Source of the DNA: GCA-003244245 sp052390115
GTDB lineage: Bacteria > Actinomycetota > Actinomycetes > Mycobacteriales > Pseudonocardiaceae
Direction: 5' to 3'
Length of the DNA: 64,000 nt
Assembly: GCA_052390115.1 (NCBI GenBank)
Contig: JBQTHE010000031.1
Coordinates: 62,001 to 126,000, forward strand
Shown here in pieces: positions 16,196 through 24,256 of the stretch; positions within the stretch are counted from its first letter, which is position 1, and every line of letters begins with the position of its first letter. Both the position numbers and the translations under genes were made by a program. Under the pieces are notes generated by a model. It was not told where the DNA came from and made no database searches. It saw only the letters and a program-made list of their open reading frames with translations.

Positions 16196-17314
16196 GTGGA
16201 CGACTTGCACGACAACTACGGCCCGGAGGCGCGCTACGCCCTCGAAGCGGAAGCGACGCTACCGACGACGAAGTGGGAACAGGAGATCGCCCGGGGCCTC
16301 GAACTCGGACTGCCGGGGGCCGACTCGATCGTCGACCGGAGGATCCCCACCTTCTCCCGTGGTGAGCTCCCGCACTTCGCCGGCATCAACACCTTCCTCA
16401 AGGCGCCCTACGTCGAGGACGTCCGTCGCTGCGGCGAGTACGACGTGGCAGTGCTCGGCGTCCCGTTCGACGGGGGCACCACTTACCGGTCCGGGACCCG
16501 CTTCGGTCCACAAGGGATTCGTAAGATCTCCGCGCTGTACGGGCCCTACAGCTTCGAGCTCGGTGTCGATCTGCGGGAATCGATCACCATCGCCGACCTC
16601 GGTGACGTGTTCACCATCCCCGGCAACATCGAGAAGACCTTCGACCAGATCTCCAAAGCGGTCGGGCACGTCTACTCCTCCGGTGCCTTTCCGGTGGTGC
16701 TGGGCGGCGACCACTCCATCGGCTACCCGACGACTCGCGCCGTCGCCGAACACCTGGGCGGCGGCAAGCTGGGCATCATCCACTTCGACCGCCACGTCGA
16801 CACCCAGGAAACCGACCTCGACGAGCGGATGCACACCACCCCGTGGTTTCACGCCACGGACATCCCCAACGTGCCGCCGCGAAACCTGGTGCAGATAGGC
16901 ATCGGCGGCTGGCAGGCACCGCGGCCCGGAGTGCAGGTCGGCCGGGAGCGCGGCACGACGATCATGACCGTCACCGACTGCGTGGAGATGGGCATCGAGG
17001 CCGCCGCGCAGCGCGCCCTGGACGTTGCCTGGGATGGCACTGACGCGGTCTGGCTGTCCTTCGACGTCGACTGCCTCGACGCCGCGTTCGTGCCCGGCAC
17101 GGGATGGCCCGAACCCGGCGGTTTCCTGCCCCGCGAGGTGCTCAAGTTGATCCAGCTCGTCGCCGCGCGCCCGCTGGCCGGCATCGAGGTCGTGGAGTGC
17201 TCCCCGCCCTACGACAACGCCGAGATCACCGCGCTGATCGCGACCCGGGTCATCTGCGACACCCTCGGCTGCCTGGTGCGCGCCGGTCACCTCCCACGAA
17301 AGGCAGCGCAGTGA
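16196..17314 (+). CDS. gdmH: Guanidine hydrolase, ureohydrolase family (GdmH-type)
   Basis: 372 residues, ureohydrolase fold. Metal ligands sit in GGDHS (H173), FDRHVDTQ (D198, H200, D202) and SFDVDCLD (D290, D292). The long N-terminus (about 80 residues before VAVLGVPFDGGTTYRSGTRF) and DRHVDT rather than DAHxD are traits of the nickel-dependent guanidine hydrolase branch, not of classic agmatinases. The GTG at 16196 has GGGAGG 7 bases upstream. The guanidine-I riboswitch directly upstream makes the substrate assignment strong. Product urea would feed the urease encoded 8 kb to the left, which uses the same metal. HypA/HypB-like nickel helpers reported for such enzymes are not seen in this window. 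Confidence 0.88.
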   Translation: MDDLHDNYGPEARYALEAEATLPTTKWEQEIARGLELGLPGADSIVDRRIPTFSRGELPHFAGINTFLKAPYVEDVRRCGEYDVAVLGVPFDGGTTYRSGTRFGPQGIRKISALYGPYSFELGVDLRESITIADLGDVFTIPGNIEKTFDQISKAVGHVYSSGAFPVVLGGDHSIGYPTTRAVAEHLGGGKLGIIHFDRHVDTQETDLDERMHTTPWFHATDIPNVPPRNLVQIGIGGWQAPRPGVQVGRERGTTIMTVTDCVEMGIEAAAQRALDVAWDGTDAVWLSFDVDCLDAAFVPGTGWPEPGGFLPREVLKLIQLVAARPLAGIEVVECSPPYDNAEITALIATRVICDTLGCLVRAGHLPRKAAQ

Positions 17315-17398
17315 GTACTCAAGTCCTGACCACGAGCCCGACCGGCGATCCAGAACTCGGCGTTGCGGGTGATGTTCAGCATGGCACGGGATGGCCGG
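17311..17398 (+). pseudogene. Truncated first codons of a gene coupled to gdmH
   Basis: GTG at 17311 overlaps the gdmH stop (GTGA) and starts a plausible N-terminus, VSTQVLTTSPTGDPELG. After about 25 codons the sequence switches abruptly into a copy of the aroC 5' end at 17399 in the wrong phase. In other genomes gdmH-type genes are often followed by a guanidine or cytosine-type permease, and this may be what was lost. Too little remains to identify the family. Confidence 0.5.
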
Positions 17399-17603
17399 CT
17401 GCGCTGGATCACCGCAGGGGAGTCTCATGGTCCAGCCTTGGTCGCTGTGCTGGAGGGCATGGTCGCGGGGGTCGAGGTGACCTCCGAGGACGTCCAAGCC
17501 GAGCTGGCTCGCCGGCGGCTCGGGTACGGGCCGGGGGGCGCGGATGAAGTTCGAGGCCGACGAGGTGGACCTGCTGGGCGGCATCCGGCACGGCCGCGAA
17601 TGA
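17399..17603 (+). pseudogene. Duplicated 5' fragment of chorismate synthase aroC
   Basis: About 203 bases nearly identical to the start of the intact aroC (45324-45523), with four substitutions and one inserted base in the GGGCCGGGGGGCGCGG run (17527-17543). It reads RWITAGESHGPALVAVLEG up to RRLGYG, then shifts frame and stops. Homology begins at the second aroC codon and ends at CACGGCCG. The copies are in the same orientation and bracket 28 kb of accessory DNA, so they may mark the ends of an inserted or duplicated segment. Confidence 0.92.
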
Positions 17604-17780
17604 ACGCGCCGGGCGTGGCCGAGCAACAAACTATCCGAAGGTTGGGATCGTTGTGGTCGGCCGCGTCCTGCGTCCGGTTGTTCGGATCGGCGGACTCGTG
17701 ATCCGCTGGTGTTGTGCTGACGCACCGCACTGCGACAGCCGGGACGCGACGCTACGTCGTTGTCGCGGTCGTCGCAGTGT

Positions 17781-19013
17781 TCACCGAACGCTGGGTTCTG
17801 GTCGCCAGGTAACGGTCAGCCGGGTGTGTAGCCGGACGATGTGGTGTGCGGACGGCAGCGGGATATGGGGTGTGTCGGTGGGGTGTGCGGTGATGGTGGG
17901 TTGGGTGGGTCGTTTCTGGTTCCAGCGCTGTAGCAGGTCGCTGACCTGGGCAGCGAGTTCTGGGCTGTCGGGTCCGTGCACGATGACGCCCAGCTCGCTC
18001 ACGTCGTCGCTGAGCTCACGCACGGCGAGGTAGGCCAGGGTTGCGCCGTCGTAGAGGGTTGCACCGGCCCACCGCAGTGCCGGGTCGACCAGGCCGCTGG
18101 CGCGTGCCGCGGCCCCGACAGACAGCCGCCCGAAGTTGCCGCTGCCGGTGGTGGCCAGCCACAGGTCAAGGTGCGCGACGGGCTCACTGTCGCTGATCTG
18201 CACGCCTATCCAGTGGGTGTGCGCGGGGTAGGTGAGCGCCTGGCCGAGCGCGGCTTCATCGGGCAGGTCCGCGGCGTCGAGGTGCAGGAGGACGTCGTCG
18301 GCCAGTTGTACGACGCGTTCGGCCTGCTCGGCGGAGCCGCGCAGGGGCACGAAGCCACACACTGCTGCTGAGGTGCTGATCATCCGGCCGGGCGCGTGGA
18401 GGTTGAGCGCGAGCGCTCGGGTGAGGCCGCTGCCATGCAGGAGCAGCGGCACGACCAGGCGGCCGCCGAGGGCGAGTTGCTGCCACCATGCGGAGACGAT
18501 GTCCCACGCGCCGGCGGTGACGATGATCCTGTCGTAGGGTGCGCGGGCGGGGTGACCGAGCGCACCGTCGCCACAGATCACCTCGACCTGGGGGTATCCG
18601 GCCGCCGCCAGCCCGGCGCGGGCTCCGGCGGCGAGGTCGTCGTCGAGCTCGATGGTGACGACCGTGCCGGTAGGACCGACCAGTTCGGCCAGCAGGGCGG
18701 CGTTGATGCCGGTGGCCGCGCCGATCTCCAGGACGCGGTGACCGGGCGCGACGTCGAGCGCTTCGAGCATCTCGGCCACGAGGTTGGGGCTGGAGGCCGA
18801 GGAGACGGCGGTGCCGTCCTCGGCGCGTTTGGTCACGACCTGCTGGGGCGCATAGGCCGTGTTCAGATCCACGCCGGGCAGGAACAGGTGCCGTGGCACG
18901 GCCCGGAAGGCGGCCTCGACCTGCGGTGTTCGGAATGTGCCGCGGCAGCTGATGTAGTCGGCTAGGGCCGCCCGCAACTGCCCGGGATCCGACGCCGTGG
19001 TGTTGACCGTCAC
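17781..19013 (-). CDS. FxLD-type/PCMT-like O-methyltransferase of a RiPP system
   Basis: 410 residues from GTG at 19013. Residues about 15-215 are a protein-L-isoaspartate methyltransferase fold: PRHLFLPG, SSPNLVAEMLEAL, HRVLEIGAATGINAALLAELVG (SAM motif I), IIVTAGAWDIVSAWWQQLALGGRLVVP. A C-terminal domain of about 190 residues follows (RWAGATLYDGATLAYLAVREL). This long form is typical of methyltransferases in FxLD and lanthipeptide-type RiPP loci rather than housekeeping PCMT (about 210 residues). The fragment upstream belongs to a lantibiotic dehydratase C-terminal domain, which supports a RiPP origin. No precursor gene is visible nearby, so the locus is probably defunct. Confidence 0.8.
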   Translation of the reverse strand: MTVNTTASDPGQLRAALADYISCRGTFRTPQVEAAFRAVPRHLFLPGVDLNTAYAPQQVVTKRAEDGTAVSSASSPNLVAEMLEALDVAPGHRVLEIGAATGINAALLAELVGPTGTVVTIELDDDLAAGARAGLAAAGYPQVEVICGDGALGHPARAPYDRIIVTAGAWDIVSAWWQQLALGGRLVVPLLLHGSGLTRALALNLHAPGRMISTSAAVCGFVPLRGSAEQAERVVQLADDVLLHLDAADLPDEAALGQALTYPAHTHWIGVQISDSEPVAHLDLWLATTGSGNFGRLSVGAAARASGLVDPALRWAGATLYDGATLAYLAVRELSDDVSELGVIVHGPDSPELAAQVSDLLQRWNQKRPTQPTITAHPTDTPHIPLPSAHHIVRLHTRLTVTWRPEPSVR

Positions 19014-19195
19014 TACGCGCACCCTAGCCGGGTGGGGACCGCAGGGCCGCAGGCCAGGCCCGGGGGCGGGGCGAGTTCTTGGTGGAAGACGGCCTTGCTG
19101 GCGGCAACGGCCAGGAGGTGCTGCTGCTGGGCTGAGATACCCAGACGGTTCCAGGCGAATAGGACGTGATGGGTCAGCACGGCCCGCAGGACGAG
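19013..19195 (-). pseudogene. C-terminal scrap of a thiopeptide/lantibiotic dehydratase C-domain protein
   Basis: About 60 codons reading LTHHVLFAWNRLGISAQQQ followed by HLLAVAASKAVF. The 'HH-V-x-F-x-WNRLG' signature is typical of the C-terminal end of the thiopeptide-type bacteriocin biosynthesis (Lant_dehydr_C) family. Everything before it is replaced by resolvase sequence at about 19196. The stop overlaps the methyltransferase start, as expected if the two were once coupled genes. Confidence 0.65.
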
Positions 19196-19462
19196 GGATC
19201 TTGTCGCGCGGGATGCCGTGCGTGGCCAGGGCGTCGAGTTGGTACTGCAGTTCCTGGGTGAGGTGCGAGCAGCGGGCAGGGGGACGCGCAGCAGCTTCGC
19301 CAGCCGAGCGACCTTGGTGAACCGGCCGGTGTGGTAGGTCGTGGCGACCGCGCCGGAACGCGACCGGCACGGCGAACCCGGCTCGACCAGGCACCGCGGG
19401 CACGGATGCCGTTCGACGTCGTCGGCATCGGACGGAACGACGGGTTCGGGGCCGCTGCTCAC
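19196..19462 (-). pseudogene. Broken zinc-finger resolvase fragment
   Basis: Starts MSSGPEPVVPSDADDVERHP and contains a CPRC-x7-C zinc-finger-like stretch (CPRCLVEPGSPCRSRSG) and TTYHTGRFTKVARL, as found at the N-terminus of some actinobacterial recombinases. After a frameshift near 19265 it continues in another phase with LTQELQYQLDALATHGIPRD, the early part of a serine resolvase catalytic domain. The rest of the enzyme is missing; the sequence then joins the dehydratase scrap. A deletion junction between a mobile element and a RiPP locus is the simplest reading. Confidence 0.7.
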
Positions 19463-19464
19463 CA

Positions 19465-19605
19465 GAATCTCTCACAAACATTTCTCAGAACACCCTTGTG
19501 ACCCGAAGTCAGTGAGAAAGGGTTTTGAGAAGAAATCCGGTCGGCCGGGCGTTCCGTCGGCCAGCCTCGTGTGCGGTTCTCAGAATGGACCGTTTTTGAG
19601 AACCG
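19465..19605. promoter_or_regulatory. Cluster of TTCTCA inverted repeats, possible resolvase site
   Basis: Directly upstream of the broken resolvase start. TTCTCAGAACACCCTT (19482-19497) faces AAGGGTTTTGAGAA (19518-19531), and CGGTTCTCA (19574-19582) faces TGAGAACCG (19597-19605). Several further TCTCA/TGAGA copies lie between. Paired dyads of this kind upstream of a resolvase gene suggest a res or operator region left from a transposon. Confidence 0.45.
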
Positions 19606-19748
19606 TGAACAGTTGCCGCATCGGTCCGAGACTGGGGCCACGTCGCGTCCGGGACGGTTTACCGGCTGTGGCACGAACCGACCGGAGCCTCTTGGCCGCT
19701 CCTGAGCACCCCAGGAGGCGTATCGACGCAATGACGATCGACCGGTGG

Positions 19749-20740
19749 TCAGCGACGAATGCGGTCCAGGTCGACAGCGGCGAAGGCCGAGTGGTCGGCG
19801 AATGATCGGCGTATCGGCTCCTCGCCGGCATACTCCTGTGCGACCGTACGAACCCCGGCGTCCAGACGGACACGGGGCGTCCATCCCAACAACTGCTCCG
19901 CGCGGTCGATCCGCAGCCGCATGCGATCGCAGCCGCCGTCGGCGTCGGCCGTGAGATCGGGCTCAATCACGCGCCCCGTAGCTGCTCCGACAAGCGAGTG
20001 CAGCTCGCGGACGCTCGTCTCCGTTCCGGTGCCGATGTTGACCCGACCGGCTGCCGGTGTGGAGCACGCGGTCACCACGGCGCGGGTGACGTCGTCGACG
20101 TGTACGAAGTCGCGAGTAGGAAGTCCGTTCGCGTGCAAGATGGACGGTCGCCCGGCAGGAGCGTCGGCGAGGAACGTCGCGAGGACGCCGCGGGTGTTGT
20201 GCTGGCCGTACACGTTCCCGAGGATCAGGCTGGTGGCGGCCAGTCCGTAACGCCGCGCGAACCACTCGACGTACTCCATCGCGGCGGCCTTGCTCAGTCC
20301 GTAGGGCGTGCTCGGCGCGATCGGATCGCCCTCCCCGACGGGCAGTCGTCGTGGCTCGCCGTAGACGGCGCAGCTGCTGGCGAAGACCAGGCGAGCACCG
20401 ACCCTCGCCGTCGCCTCGGCGACAGTGATCGTGCCGACCACGTTGATATCGGCGTCGACGGCCGGCAGGCTCTCGGCGGTTGTGACGTCGACCTGAGCGG
20501 CTAGGTGGACCACCACGGTCGGCGAGAAGTCGGACGCGATCTCACCCAGTCGCGTGCCGAGGATGTCGCAGAGAATGCTGGTCGTGGAGGAACGAGCGGG
20601 TGGCGCGGCGGGTGGAGGTCGAGCGACAGCACGGTTGCGCCCGTGCGGGCGAGGGCCTCCACGACCCGGGTGCCGATGAACCCGGAGCCGCCGGTCACCA
20701 GCACCCGGTGGGCGCGGAGGATCGTTGGGTTGACTCTCAC
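19749..20740 (-). pseudogene. NAD-dependent sugar epimerase (frameshifted)
   Basis: The extended SDR sugar-nucleotide epimerase sequence is in two phases. The N-terminal part from GTG at 20740 (overlapping the glycosyltransferase stop as GTGA) reads HRVLVTGGSGFIGTRVVEAL, the NAD-binding motif. Near 20600 the phase changes, and the remaining 255 codons contain VVVHLAAQVDV, FASSCAVYG, the catalytic Y-x3-K in PYGLSKAAAM, and DFVHVDDVTRAV. One base change in length would restore a full gene of about 330 codons of UDP-glucose/galactose epimerase type. It is either a real recent pseudogene or a sequence error. Last gene of the glycan operon on this strand. Confidence 0.8.
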
Positions 20741-21852
20741 GTGCGGACCGGGCTGGTGCCGCTCGGCGGGGTGGTGGCGGCGTACACGAGCTGCACTGCC
20801 CGCGCCATGTCCTCCATCGTGCGGGTCGAGGCGTCCTTCGTCACCGCGGCGCGGTCGAGCGCAGGCTGGGCTCCGAGGAGGCCGAGCACGGAGTTCGCCA
20901 GCGCGTGATGGTCGCCTCGGGGTGTCACCGCGGTGTGGGGCGCGTCCTGCACCATGAGCGGCATGTCGCCGACCGCGGTGACGACGACCGGGACACCGCG
21001 GGCGAGGCCCTCCAGAACCACCCTCGGGGTGTTCTCCACGTCGGACGGGACCACGAGGACGTCGAGCGCTGCGAAGACGGCGTCCATGTCGTGCCGGAGC
21101 CCAGCCAGGAGAGTGCGCGGTCCCGCTGCGGATCGTGCACTGGCCGCCTCGATCTCGTCGCTGAGTGCGCCTCCACCGATCAGCGCAAATCGCGCGGTCT
21201 CGTGCCGAGCGCCCACCTCCTCGGCGACGGCGAGGAACAGGTCGGGCCGCTTCTCCCGCGACAACCGACCGACGAAGCCGACGAGGGGCGCACAGTTCGT
21301 GACGCCGAGCTGTGTCCGCACCTGGCGGACGACGTGATCGGGTACCGGTCGGGGCGCGCGGACACCGTTGGGCACGAGGTGCACCGATCGGTCGGGGGCG
21401 ATGCGGCGGAGCTGGCGTACCGCGCCCTCGGACACGCCGATCAGGACGTCGGCCCGCCGTAAGCAGACGCGGTCGACGGCGTTCAGCACGCGGTGCCGGA
21501 AGTCGGGCTCGATGATGCCGTGGCAGGTCATCACGAGCGGTAGTCGTCGCTTGCCGGGGCGGCGCGCTCGGACGAGCAGGAGCGCGATGAGGTCGGCCTC
21601 GTAACCATGGGCGTGGACGATCGTCTGCGTGTCGCGCGATCGTTGCCACGGTCGTGACGTGAGGCTGACGCCCTGATCGGCGGCGCGGTGCGCGAAGTCC
21701 TGGCCGTGGCCCGGCGCGAAGACGCGCGGCCGGACGAGCGCAAGGGCGGCCTGAGCGGCAGCGAGTTCGAGGACGTGCAGGTCGGCGCCACCGATGGACC
21801 CGTCCGGTTCGGGGCGGATGACGTGCACCACGGCGAAGGATGAGTCGGTCAC
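20737..21852 (-). CDS. GT4-family glycosyltransferase
   Basis: 371 residues, GT-B fold. The N-terminal acceptor half has a glycine-rich GSIGGADLHVLELA loop. The C-terminal half has VGFVGRLSREKRPDLFLAVA and the donor-binding VVPSDVENTPRVVLEGLARG with the E-x7-E arrangement of family GT4. Retaining transfer from an NDP-sugar is expected; the sugar is unknown. No membrane segment is seen, so it acts on the cytoplasmic side. Coupled by overlap to the downstream epimerase and only 5 bases after the acetyltransferase stop, so it belongs to a minus-strand operon of five genes. Confidence 0.85.
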   Translation of the reverse strand: MTDSSFAVVHVIRPEPDGSIGGADLHVLELAAAQAALALVRPRVFAPGHGQDFAHRAADQGVSLTSRPWQRSRDTQTIVHAHGYEADLIALLLVRARRPGKRRLPLVMTCHGIIEPDFRHRVLNAVDRVCLRRADVLIGVSEGAVRQLRRIAPDRSVHLVPNGVRAPRPVPDHVVRQVRTQLGVTNCAPLVGFVGRLSREKRPDLFLAVAEEVGARHETARFALIGGGALSDEIEAASARSAAGPRTLLAGLRHDMDAVFAALDVLVVPSDVENTPRVVLEGLARGVPVVVTAVGDMPLMVQDAPHTAVTPRGDHHALANSVLGLLGAQPALDRAAVTKDASTRTMEDMARAVQLVYAATTPPSGTSPVRT

Positions 21853-21857
21853 GACGG

Positions 21858-23024
21858 CTACCAGGTGTCGGGACAGTAGGGAGGGGACCAGCCGGATCGT
21901 GCTTGGTCGAGCCGTCGCAGCGCGGAGTTGGCGCCGCGGAGCCGGCCTGTCATCGCGGCTGCGGTCGCGCTGAGGTGACCGGTGAGGACAGGGCCGAGGA
22001 TGTCCACCTCCACCTGCAGATCGGCGGGGCCGCTGTCAGGAACGAAGCGGTGAACAGGGCCGTCTGCGACCATGCGCCAGGTCCCGGTGTTCCACGGCGC
22101 CTGGGGGTCGTGCACGTCGACCCCGATCCCGTCACAGCTGCTTTCGTTCAGGCGGGGGACGGTGACCTTGGCGAGGTCCACCACACGGACCATCTTGTCG
22201 GGAACGATCACCGGCTCGACGTCGCGCGGCTCGGCGACGAGCTGCTGGAGCGGGTCGTCGACGGGGGCGTTCCAGATGATCGTCGAGACGTTGTTGTGCT
22301 CGCCGAGCAGGGTGAGCAGACCGGTGTAGGCGTCGGCAGTCAAGGCAACCAGTTCGTGCACGACGATCGTCGTCCCGCCCCCGGCGAGTTCGCGTCGGTG
22401 GCTGTAGCGCAGCAGACCGGTGGCTTCGTCGTCCTGGTGCCAGACGGCAGCGTCCGTACGGAGGTCTGTGGGGCTGTCCGTCCAACCCGACCGGGGCCGT
22501 AGCGCGCCGAACCGGCGTCGGGCGGCCGCCTGGCGGAGGGTGCCCGCGGTCTGCTCGCTGGGGCCGAACGAGAGGCGGCCTGTTGCTGCGCTGGTAGCGA
22601 GCAACCGGAAAGCTCGCGGTGAGGCGGTGTAGCGGCGGACGGCAGAGGCGACGTCCCAGCCGTTGCGCCTGTGCCATCGGGTGATCGGTGTCTCCAGGCC
22701 CGACAGCGAGCATCCCGCTTCCCGCATCGCGGCCAGGAAGCTCTGCTGGGCGGTGGCCAATGCGCCCCGTCGGCGTGCCGCTGGATGCGTCGCGCCGGGC
22801 CCGGCCAGGCACATGGTCGATTCGGTGTCGTGGTGAGTGATCGCGGTGACCTGCCACAGCACCACCGAGGCGAGCCGCCCCCCGTCGCGGACGGCGAAGG
22901 ACCGCTCGGCCGGGGTCTGCCGGACGCGGTCGGCGAAGCCGGGTTGGTCGGGGAAGGCGTAGGCGAGCAGGTCGGCCGCCGCGTCGCGTTCACCGTCGAG
23001 CAGCGGCCCGTGCTCGCCGATCAC
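21858..23024 (-). CDS. Eis-like GNAT N-acetyltransferase
   Basis: 388 residues from GTG at 23024, which overlaps the aminotransferase stop (GTGA). It begins VIGEHGPLLDGERDAAADLLAYAF. The acetyl-CoA pyrophosphate loop is ATHPAARRRGALATAQ (about 105-120). Length and the C-terminal sterol-carrier-like region (VHDPQAPWNTGTWRMVADG) match the Eis family of tandem GNAT acetyltransferases, which acetylate aminoglycoside or polyamine amines. In this cluster it follows a sugar aminotransferase, so N-acetylation of an amino sugar is a fair guess. Confidence 0.75.
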   Translation of the reverse strand: MIGEHGPLLDGERDAAADLLAYAFPDQPGFADRVRQTPAERSFAVRDGGRLASVVLWQVTAITHHDTESTMCLAGPGATHPAARRRGALATAQQSFLAAMREAGCSLSGLETPITRWHRRNGWDVASAVRRYTASPRAFRLLATSAATGRLSFGPSEQTAGTLRQAAARRRFGALRPRSGWTDSPTDLRTDAAVWHQDDEATGLLRYSHRRELAGGGTTIVVHELVALTADAYTGLLTLLGEHNNVSTIIWNAPVDDPLQQLVAEPRDVEPVIVPDKMVRVVDLAKVTVPRLNESSCDGIGVDVHDPQAPWNTGTWRMVADGPVHRFVPDSGPADLQVEVDILGPVLTGHLSATAAAMTGRLRGANSALRRLDQARSGWSPPYCPDTW

Positions 23025-24256
23025 CGGTCCAGCTCGCGCACGCAGCGTCGCACTGTGTCGATCATGAAGTCGAGCTGCTGGTCGGTGAGCTGCGGATAGA
23101 TCGGCAGGTTCAGCTGCTCGGTGAACCAGATCCGCTCGGCGACCGGGCACTCGCCGAGTCGGTGGCCGCGTGCGCGCCATTCGGGCAACAGGTGGACGGG
23201 GAAGTAGCGCAGCTGGATCTGGACCCCGGCCGCGTCGATCCGGCGCGCGAGGTCGTCGCGGTCGATGCCGGAGTCGGGTCGCACGAAGCAGGTGTACAGA
23301 TGGTAGGCCGACTCGCCGTGCGGGTCGCGCCGCTGGATACGCAGGGGTCCGAGGTCGCCGAGAGCGGCGTCGAGAGTCTGGGCGATGTGGCGGCGCCGGG
23401 CCACGAGTGCGTCGAGCCTGCGCATCTGCACCCGCCCGACAGCGGCGGCGGGTTCGGCCAGGGTGGAGTTGGTGCCGGGGTGCCGCAGGGCGGTGCAGTC
23501 ATGGGTGAAGGCGTTCTTGGCGTGCCGGTCGAGCCCGTCGGCGGGATCGTCGTGCGCACCCAGACGACAGTCGGGGCGAGGTTCGAAGTCGGCGTCCGGT
23601 TCGATCGCGATGATCCGGCGCAGCGTGGCCCCGAACCCGTCGTGCGATGTGGTGATCATGCCGCCTTCGCCGAGCGTCGAGATGTTCTTGTAGGACTGGA
23701 AGCTGAAGCAGGCCAGGTCTCCGAAGGCTCCGATGGGCCGCCCGCGGTGCGTGCCGCCCAGGGCGTGCGCACAGTCCTCGACAACGACCGCCCCGGACTG
23801 CCGGGCGAGCGTGGTGATGGCGGACATGTCGGCGCTGACCCCGCCGTGGTGCACGAGGAACACTGCCCGCGTGCGGGGCGTGACGAGGTCGGCGACGGCG
23901 GCCGGGGCGATGTTCAGCGTGTCGGGGTCGACGTCGCAGAAGCGGATCCGGACGTCGGTGCCGAGCAGCGGGGTGAGCGTGGCCTGGTAGGTCTGCGTCG
24001 CGGCGATCACTTCGTCGCCCGGCCGGAGCCGGGCGAGGTAGGTCGCCAGCTCCAGCCCCACGGTGCAGTTGGTCAGCGACACCGCGTGCGGCACGCCGAG
24101 GTGCTCGGCGAACTCCTGCTCGAAGGCGGCCCGCTCGGGTCCGCAGGACAGCGTGTCGCCCGACAGCAGCACCGCGCGGACGGCGTCGACCTCCGCCTCG
24201 CCCAGCAGGCTGCCGACGGGTCGGTAGGGCACCCGGTAGGGGGCGGTGGTGGTCAT
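23021..24256 (-). CDS. DegT/DnrJ/EryC1/StrS-family sugar aminotransferase
   Basis: 411 residues from MTTTAPYRVPYRP; the ATG overlaps the preceding glycosyltransferase stop. PLP-dependent fold type I: TNCTVGLELA near the phosphate-binding region, VVEDCAHALGG (Asp contacting the pyridine nitrogen), and the Schiff-base lysine in FQSYKNISTLGEGGM. These enzymes put an amino group on a keto-sugar nucleotide. Together with an epimerase, GNAT and PIG-L deacetylase it suggests an amino-sugar-containing glycan or secondary metabolite. Confidence 0.88.
   Translation of the reverse strand: MTTTAPYRVPYRPVGSLLGEAEVDAVRAVLLSGDTLSCGPERAAFEQEFAEHLGVPHAVSLTNCTVGLELATYLARLRPGDEVIAATQTYQATLTPLLGTDVRIRFCDVDPDTLNIAPAAVADLVTPRTRAVFLVHHGGVSADMSAITTLARQSGAVVVEDCAHALGGTHRGRPIGAFGDLACFSFQSYKNISTLGEGGMITTSHDGFGATLRRIIAIEPDADFEPRPDCRLGAHDDPADGLDRHAKNAFTHDCTALRHPGTNSTLAEPAAAVGRVQMRRLDALVARRRHIAQTLDAALGDLGPLRIQRRDPHGESAYHLYTCFVRPDSGIDRDDLARRIDAAGVQIQLRYFPVHLLPEWRARGHRLGECPVAERIWFTEQLNLPIYPQLTDQQLDFMIDTVRRCVRELDR

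Noticed and set aside
16196..17314. Agmatinase assignment for the ureohydrolase
   Set aside because: The guanidine-I aptamer directly upstream, the long N-terminus and the DRHVDT motif favour guanidine hydrolase.
17363..17701. Functional short chorismate synthase-like protein at the left aroC copy
   Set aside because: Only the first ~60 codons are present and an inserted base shifts the frame; no active-site completion possible.
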